Shown: piece by piece, positions 59,101 through 64,000 of the stretch | How positions within the stretch are numbered: the stretch's first letter is position 1 | How the letters are laid out: each line of letters opens with the position of its first letter | NCBI GenBank assembly: GCA_023614405.1 | Contig: CM042696.1 | Location: 336,775,211 to 336,839,210, forward strand | Length of the DNA: 64,000 bases | Reading direction: 5' to 3' | DNA from: Avena insularis | Taxonomy: Eukaryota; Streptophyta; Magnoliopsida; Poales; Poaceae | Program-made: the position numbers and the translations under genes | The notes under the pieces: generated by a model | What the model saw: only the letters and a program-made list of their open reading frames with translations | What the model was told of the DNA's origin: nothing | The model's database searches: none

Positions 59101-59654
59101 AGGGTTCGCTCTTTTCTGTGACATACTCGGGGAGCGCCACTTCGCCGGATGGGGGTGGTTTCCTTCATGTAGAACCAACTTTTCTTCCACTCACTCGCGG
59201 CCTTCTTCGGCAGCAGGAGCTTGAAGAAGTTTGCCTTCGGCTTCAACTAGAATGTGACGCCACCTGCCGCCAAGACAGGACCGCCGGATCCATCGCGCCC
59301 GATGTGACCGTGGAACAGCTCCAGCCACAGTGGGAAGTATGGCCTACAATCGAGGTAGCATTTGTAGAAGGCGACAAACATCGCTAGCTGCTCGACACTG
59401 TGCGGGCCAAGGTCCAACGGCTTGAAGGTGTAGTACGCGTAGAACCGCCGGAAGATGATTGAGGTGGGGAATCACAAGCCCCTCTCCAAGTGACTCGGGA
59501 AGCAGATGAATTCGCTGGTGCGCGGCTTCAGCTTGGTCTCGGAGGGCGCGGGAATTCGCCAATTCCCCTTGCAGAGGACCCCCACGTCCTAGAACGATTT
59601 GAGTTTTGCCGTGGTGCACTTGGACTTCCCCCACAGATCTTTCGGGGGCGCCAT
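56123..59654 (-). pseudogene. Antisense multi-exon accessory gene of the Tat element
   Basis: A minus-strand gene from ATG 59654 (MAPPKDLWGKSKCTTAKLKS) to a stop at 56123. Exon 1 holds a conserved globular domain (RRFYAYYTFKPLDLGPHSVE, MFVAFYKCYLDCRPYFPLW, LKPKANFFKLLLPKKAASEW). This is the type of protein annotated in grasses as 'putative gypsy type transposon' (Pfam PF04195, from memory). Then come an acidic, Lys/Pro-rich region, a KRKP/KKRK basic patch, a coiled coil (57046-56784: VIELEEAKASMISSEERAKA) and a C-terminal domain (WRYLEEAPAIVEWMARSAFR). I predict five GT-AG introns: 58778-58677, 57982-57907, 57442-57219, 57124-57047, 56782-56691, with matching phases. In-frame stops (for example 59249-59247, before LKPKANFF) and frameshifts near 58335, 57820 and 56600 make it a pseudogene. 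Function unknown. Confidence 0.75.
57250..57436. repeat. 60-bp tandem repeat inside an intron of the antisense gene
   Basis: Three copies with the core ACTCGGGGACT at 57303, 57363 and 57424, each preceded by CTGAAATT(C/T)AGTGACTAGAC-like sequence. It makes up most of the predicted intron 57442-57219. Confidence 0.85.
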
Positions 59655-60107
59655 CGAGGGAGAAACAAAGTCGCTTGGTCCAAGGAATCTGGATCGAGGA
59701 GAGACGAGGAGAATGGGATGCGCAAGGATGAGGAATGCGAGAGAGATTCTATAGGGCTTTTCTGTCGCTCTCCTTATAAAGAAGTGCTACCCGCCAATCT
59801 CGGGATAGCCGTTACCCGCAGTAATTATGCCGAAGTTATTGTTGGATTACCCAACGGCTAGTTTGACAAAGTTGATGGTCCAGCTTCTTCTACTCGACTC
59901 ACCTGCAGGTACACTCTATCCAATCGATAGGGGCAGCGATTCAAGCAAGAATACATTCGCCAAAGCCGTGACTGCAAGCCAGGTGGAAAATTTCCTCCAT
60001 TCTCGATAGAGTCCATCACCGATTCGACTGGGCGTCCAAATTAGACTCGCCTACTCCGACTGCCAAATGAACACCTGCACTGAATCAATGATGGCCTCAG
60101 GGACTAC
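59655..60107 (+). other. 3' tail of the Tat element, to the polypurine tract
   Basis: No supported gene. On the minus strand this is the region upstream of the antisense gene start, so its promoter would lie here; the minus strand has TTTATAAGGAGAGCGAC at about 59764-59780, a TATA-like site about 120 bp before the ATG at 59654. It ends in CCTCAGGGACTAC, the tract that precedes the 3' LTR. Confidence 0.5.
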
Positions 60108-60555
60108 TGATGGGGATATGCCGAATGGGGTATGCCCAGCAGGACGTTATGATCGGGCCGAAGTCCTCATGAGTGGGCCTGCAGGACAACGACTGGAATG
60201 CGACTAAGAAGAAGGCCTCGCGACTAGAGACTAGAGGCCCAGGATTATAGCTGAAGCCCGGTCGGATTAGGTTAAAAGCCTCTGAATCCATAACTTGTTC
60301 GGTTGTATAATGTAAACCCTAGCGAGGTACCCCCTATATAAACCTCCCTAGGGTAGCTTGAGTACTTACGTTCCATCATACACCCTTTTGAGCGACTCGC
60401 TTCTTAGACGCCGAGCTCGTCACCCCTGTAACTCGCTCTCCATCAATCTAATCTAGCAGGAGTAGGTCTTTACCCTCCGGGGGGCCGAACCTGGGTAAAC
60501 CCATGTGCATCCGCCGCCATCTCGCACCACAGATGGCCGCCAGCTCTTCTATCAA
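60108..60555 (+). repeat. 3' LTR of the Tat element, truncated
   Basis: Matches the 5' LTR from TGATGGGGATATGCCGAATG to TCTATCAA, then departs from it about 33 bp before the expected end. TATA at 60335-60342. A CTAGT copy of the 5' flank is not found after it. Confidence 0.82.
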
Positions 60556-61520
60556 CGGCTTGAAGGTGTGCATTAGAGATATAGAACATAGCTGTCTCGC
60601 AACTTTCTATTTTTTCTTTTTTTGAGCAAGAACCACGGTTTGATCCACTAGGTTAGCTTTGGCATGCATCACAATTACCACTAGACTTTATTTCAATCGA
60701 ACAATTCCTTTCACGAGTGTCGTCGAGACTGTCATAATATCTATGGGGTTAAGTATAACAAGGGTATACTCTCAAGACAATCATTCATCAAACAAGTTGT
60801 CAATTTTAGACTTTTTCTTGTTGCACTTGTTTGGCATTATTATTTCCAAGGCAAGACTCGGTTAAATAAAATAACTAGAGCTTCATACTAATAAAAAGCT
60901 TTACTCTAACCATATTAAATTACATCCCACTAACATGGCATCTTAGCAAATCAACCAACTAAGATAAACAATTCAAACTTCATAAGTGGGAGACATCGGA
61001 CATACCTCTCATAAGTAACTTCATAATCCTCTTCCTTATAGGGATGTGTTCCTTCAAAACTCAAACACAATTACTCTTGAAATGATATTAAAGCAAAGAG
61101 GAAAAGCATGAATCCATGTTTACGAAAAAAGGATAAATGGAAAATCTTTTTGTGTTTTTGAGGATAGGGATTAAAGAATATAAAATAACATGCAACCAAG
61201 CAAGGGATTAATAAAAGAAAAACAAAGGAAAACAAATAAACTAAAATGAAAGCAAATTAAAAAGCAAAGGAAAAAAGCAAAGTGTTGGAGGAAGCCAACA
61301 CGAGTCTTTCAAAGCTCACAAGGAGCAGGAGTACAACCTCGTTATTACACAAATAAATTTGCTAGGGGAACACATCCCCAAGATCAGGCTTTTGCAAGCC
61401 CTTTTGTTGCTCATTGTGGTGGTACTGGTGGATAATCTCCCACGTTCCATTGGCTGCTCCAATCATGGATCTAGGTGGCGAGGCTTGCAGTGGCATATCG
61501 AAGGTTCATGTAGAGGTTGT
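60556..61520. other. Unassigned sequence
   Basis: No supported gene. AT-rich, with an A-rich block near 61200-61290. Around 61360-61390 the minus strand reads CTTGGGGATGTGTTCCCC, which recalls the 3' internal end of Athila elements, so this may be the ruin of one. It ends at the insertion point of the right-edge element (left flank GTTGT). Confidence 0.35.
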
Positions 61521-62933
61521 TGATGCCTACGCACTTCTATTCTTGTAGACAGTTGTTGGGCCTCCGAGTGTAGAGGTTTGTAGAACAACAGCAAGTTTTC
61601 CCTTAAGTGGATCACCCAAGGTTTATCGAACTCAGGGAGGAAGTGGTCAAAGGTATCCCGTCTCAAGCAACCCTGCAATCAAGATACAAGAAGTCTCTTG
61701 TGTCCCCAACACACCCAATACACTTGTCAGGTGTATAGGTGCACTAGTTCGGCGAAGACATAGTGAAATACAAGTGGTATGGATAAAAGACAACGGTGCC
61801 AGAAAATAGCTTGATGGCGTGGAAGAGACTAAAGGCAAACTGAAATAAAGATGGAAGCAAGCAAACATGTAACAGATCTAGTTGCAAATAGTGTTTCAAT
61901 GTTTAGAAACAAGGCCTAGTAATCATACTTTCACTAGTGAACACTCTCATATAAATATCTTCTCTTTATGATACTACTCTGAACTACTCTCCGGTTGGAC
62001 ACTCTAATCCATGGTAGGGCTATAACAGCACATCTCAAAGTTTGCTTTCCCCATCTAGATAACCCCACACTGTCACCTTGAGCTCTAGATGGTTCCAACA
62101 AACACCACAATTTCATAGAGACATCCAACTCCAAATATAACTCATAACAAGTATTTGTAATCTCTAGCCTAAGTGCCACCATGGTGTGCACGCTGTCACT
62201 TTCACACACATGGGGAGAGCAGAGATCTATTAAAGCACTTGAGTAGCAAGATAGATCTACTTGATTACAAAGCTCATGATCACAATATGATCATGCATAG
62301 AGAGAGATGAACACATAGCTACCGGTAGAACCCTTAGCCTCGAGGAAAAACTACTCCCTCCTCATCATGGGAATCAGCAACGGTGATGGAGATGGTGGTG
62401 GAGATCGATGGAGATGGCTCCGGGGGAACTTCCCCGTCCCGGCAGGGTGCCGGAACAGATACTTTTTGTCCCCTAAATCTCCTCTTCGGTGGCGGCGGCG
62501 CTGCGGAACTTTTCGTGGCTAGAGGCTATTCGATTTAGGGTTTTTGCATCGGGAGGCATCTTATAGGCGAATAGGCAAGGTCGGTGGGCGGCCAGGGGGC
62601 CCACACCACCTGGTGGCGCAGCTAGGGCTAGCCCGCGCCACCTTATGGTGTGGCCAGCCTGTGGCCCCGCTCTGTCTCGTCTTCTGGCTCCGTGAGTCAT
62701 CCGGTAAAATATCGACTTTGGCTTTTGTCCGGTCCAATTTCGAGAATATTCATTTTCGGACTATTCTAGAACCAAAAACAGAAGAAAACAAGCAACTGGC
62801 ATTGTGGCATCTTGTTAATAGATTAGTCCAAGGAAGTGTATAGAAATACTCCAAAGTGTGGACAAAACATAAGAAAGTAGATATAAAACAAGCATGGAAC
62901 ATCAAAAATTATAGATACGTTTGCAACGTATCA
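61521..62933 (-). repeat. 3' LTR of the right-edge element
   Basis: TGATACGTTGCAAACGTATC ... GTAGGCATCA on minus, about 1.41 kb. TATAA (minus) at 62561-62565 with the inverted repeat CCACACCA (62601-62608)/TGGTGTGG (62646-62653) upstream. At about 61795-61806 the minus strand contains CTGGCACCGTTG, like the start of the Athila primer site, inside the LTR. Confidence 0.78.
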
Positions 62934-62946
62934 ACATCCCCAAGCT
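62934..62946 (-). other. Polypurine tract of the right-edge element
   Basis: AGCTTGGGGATGT on minus directly before the LTR start, as in the Sabrina-type element (AGCTTGGGGGGAGT). Confidence 0.75.
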
Positions 62947-64000
62947 TAACTCCTGCTCGTCCTCGAGTAGGTAAGTGATAAAAAGAAAGGATAATTTTTG
63001 AGGTGACATGCACCATCATAAACTTGATCAAAGTATTTGTAAAACATTAATAGCTGGCATCATAGTACTTCAACATAGCATGAAAGATATAGTTCTAACA
63101 ATAGACATATCAACTATGTTGCAACATGAAAAGGCACAAAAAAAGATTCATGAATAACAATGCTTTGCAAGATGTTTGTTTGTTTCACATAAAGAAAACA
63201 TAGTATAGTGGCATTCAGCTTGTCCCTCATAGAGTACCAAACATAAATGCATAGGACACCTTCAAAGTTCATGAGGGTGACTAGATACAAATAGTTTAGG
63301 AACAAACAATATCAAAGTTATGCATCAATAAACAAGTCTTGGGACAATGCACATTAAACTAAGAATGGCCACTAAGCTCTCTCAATAGGTGCATAAAGAT
63401 AGAAGGTGGAGACTCAACATAAAAGTAAAAGAAAGGCCTTCATAGAAGGAAGTAGGGATTCAAGTTTCATAAAGAGCTTCTAAAAATTATGGTACTTATT
63501 AGCTTTCAGCTCTCATTGCCCCTATCATAAGCATCTTGAACTGATTAAGGTTAAAGTGAACAAACTATGGAGTATATGCTTGACAAAGTATAAGTTGGAA
63601 ATCTCATGTCCCTTGAATACGAGGGACGCTCCTATTGCTACTCAAGTTTAGTTACCGGTAAGTTCTTGTCATAATAAGTACATGTGTATCATAGAGAACC
63701 GCCAATGGGGTACCCCTTGCCCGATAAAACGGAAGAATCCCCATATCAAAATGACAAGGCAAGCAGACAACGAGCATCTCAGCAATCTTCTTATTTACCA
63801 TGGGAAAATGGTTCTTTTTTCTCTCTTTCCTCTTTTCTCATATCTCTTTTTTTTCTTTTTCTCTTTTATTTTTTTCTCAATATCTGACTCTCTTTTTTAT
63901 AAGAAGAATGCTTCATAGACAGCTCATTATGGTTACGCTGCAGGTTTCCACCATGATTAGGCATGGATTAGACCGGCGGCCCAGGCGTTTCTCTAACACA
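62947..64000 (-). other. 3' internal non-coding region of the right-edge element
   Basis: Homologous on the minus strand to 42500-43480. A pyrimidine tract on plus (63809-63897, long T and CT runs) is expanded relative to the Sabrina copy. No supported gene; the frames at 63682-63918 arise from this tract. Confidence 0.6.

Larger units (their letters stand above)
46853..60555 (+). mobile_element. Tat-lineage gypsy LTR retrotransposon with antisense gene
   Basis: About 13.7 kb including a 1.5 kb nested solo LTR. LTRs at 46853-47341 and 60108-60555 are alike (both start TGATGGGGATATGCCGAATG). Primer site at 47354, then gag, protease, RT, RNase H, a second RNase H and integrase on plus, followed by a 3.5 kb antisense gene. 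The extra archaeal-type RNase H is a known mark of the Tat lineage. All genes are broken, many by CAG-to-TAG changes. The 3' LTR lacks its last part, so no target duplication can be shown; the 5' flank is CTAGT. Confidence 0.88.
61521..64000 (-). mobile_element. Partial Athila-type (WHAM-like) element at the right edge
   Basis: On minus: 3' LTR 62933-61521, polypurine tract (62946-62934) and the end of the internal region up to the window edge. The LTR starts TGATACGTTGCAAACGTATC, different from the Sabrina type, but the internal part is homologous to the Sabrina 3' internal region (42500-43480). The name WHAM is from memory of similar LTRs. Confidence 0.75.

Noticed and set aside
58329..59387. 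Plus-strand open frames of up to 243 codons within 57983-59387
   Set aside because: They are shadows of the minus-strand antisense gene, which shows conserved protein blocks and consistent splice sites.
1..64000. tRNA, rRNA, CRISPR or a host single-copy gene
   Set aside because: The tRNA-like matches are primer-binding sites of 13-18 bases. No spaced direct repeats of CRISPR type exist, and every long open frame with a recognisable domain belongs to a retrotransposon.

Overview
This window looks like intergenic DNA from a large-genome grass of the wheat/barley tribe (Triticeae). It is almost entirely LTR retrotransposons, several nested inside each other and proved by matching 5-bp target-site duplications (TSDs). 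I found no convincing cellular gene, tRNA, rRNA or CRISPR array. Names such as Sabrina, WHAM, Angela and BARE are recalled from memory of the sequence style and were not checked against a database; lineage calls (Athila, Tat, Copia) rest on domains, domain order and primer-binding sites.

Layout. (1) 1-3815, minus: right part of an Athila-lineage, Sabrina-type element (5' LTR, PBS, broken gag and protease), cut by the window edge. (2) 3816-15508: old, decayed DNA with two remnants of the accessory protein known from Tat-type gypsy elements, and a long non-coding tract. (3) 15509 to at least 35270: a gypsy element (called H here) holding LTR-like sequence, gag, protease and a pre-RT linker, split by two complete Copia elements: an Angela-type on plus (17230-26120, TSD GGTCA) and a BARE/Angela-related one on minus (26659-34998, TSD GAGGA). 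(4) 35271-36917: non-coding, with a GC-rich tandem repeat of about 254 bp. (5) 36918-44994, plus: a complete Sabrina-type element (TSD ATGAT) with gag but no working protease and no reverse transcriptase or integrase, so non-autonomous. (6) 44995-46852: unassigned. (7) 46853-60555, plus: a Tat-lineage gypsy element of about 13.7 kb with gag, protease, RT, RNase H, a second archaeal-type RNase H and integrase, plus a large antisense gene with predicted GT-AG introns. A Sabrina-type solo LTR (47792-49293, TSD CGGGT) sits in its gag region. (8) 60556-61520: unassigned. (9) 61521-64000, minus: 3' LTR and part of the internal region of a second Athila-type family, running off the window.

How it fits together. 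Nothing here encodes an intact mobile element. The Copia and Tat genes are full of frameshifts and stop codons, and many Tat stops look like CAG-to-TAG changes, as expected from deamination of methylated CHG cytosines. The Sabrina-type elements would need proteins from another element to move. The most interesting signals are the spliced antisense gene of the Tat element with a 60-bp repeat inside one intron, an inverted repeat just upstream of the TATA box shared by two Athila-type families, a promoter-like GC-rich block before a second ORF inside the Sabrina-type element, and one-sided indels in the Angela element that may be sequencing errors.
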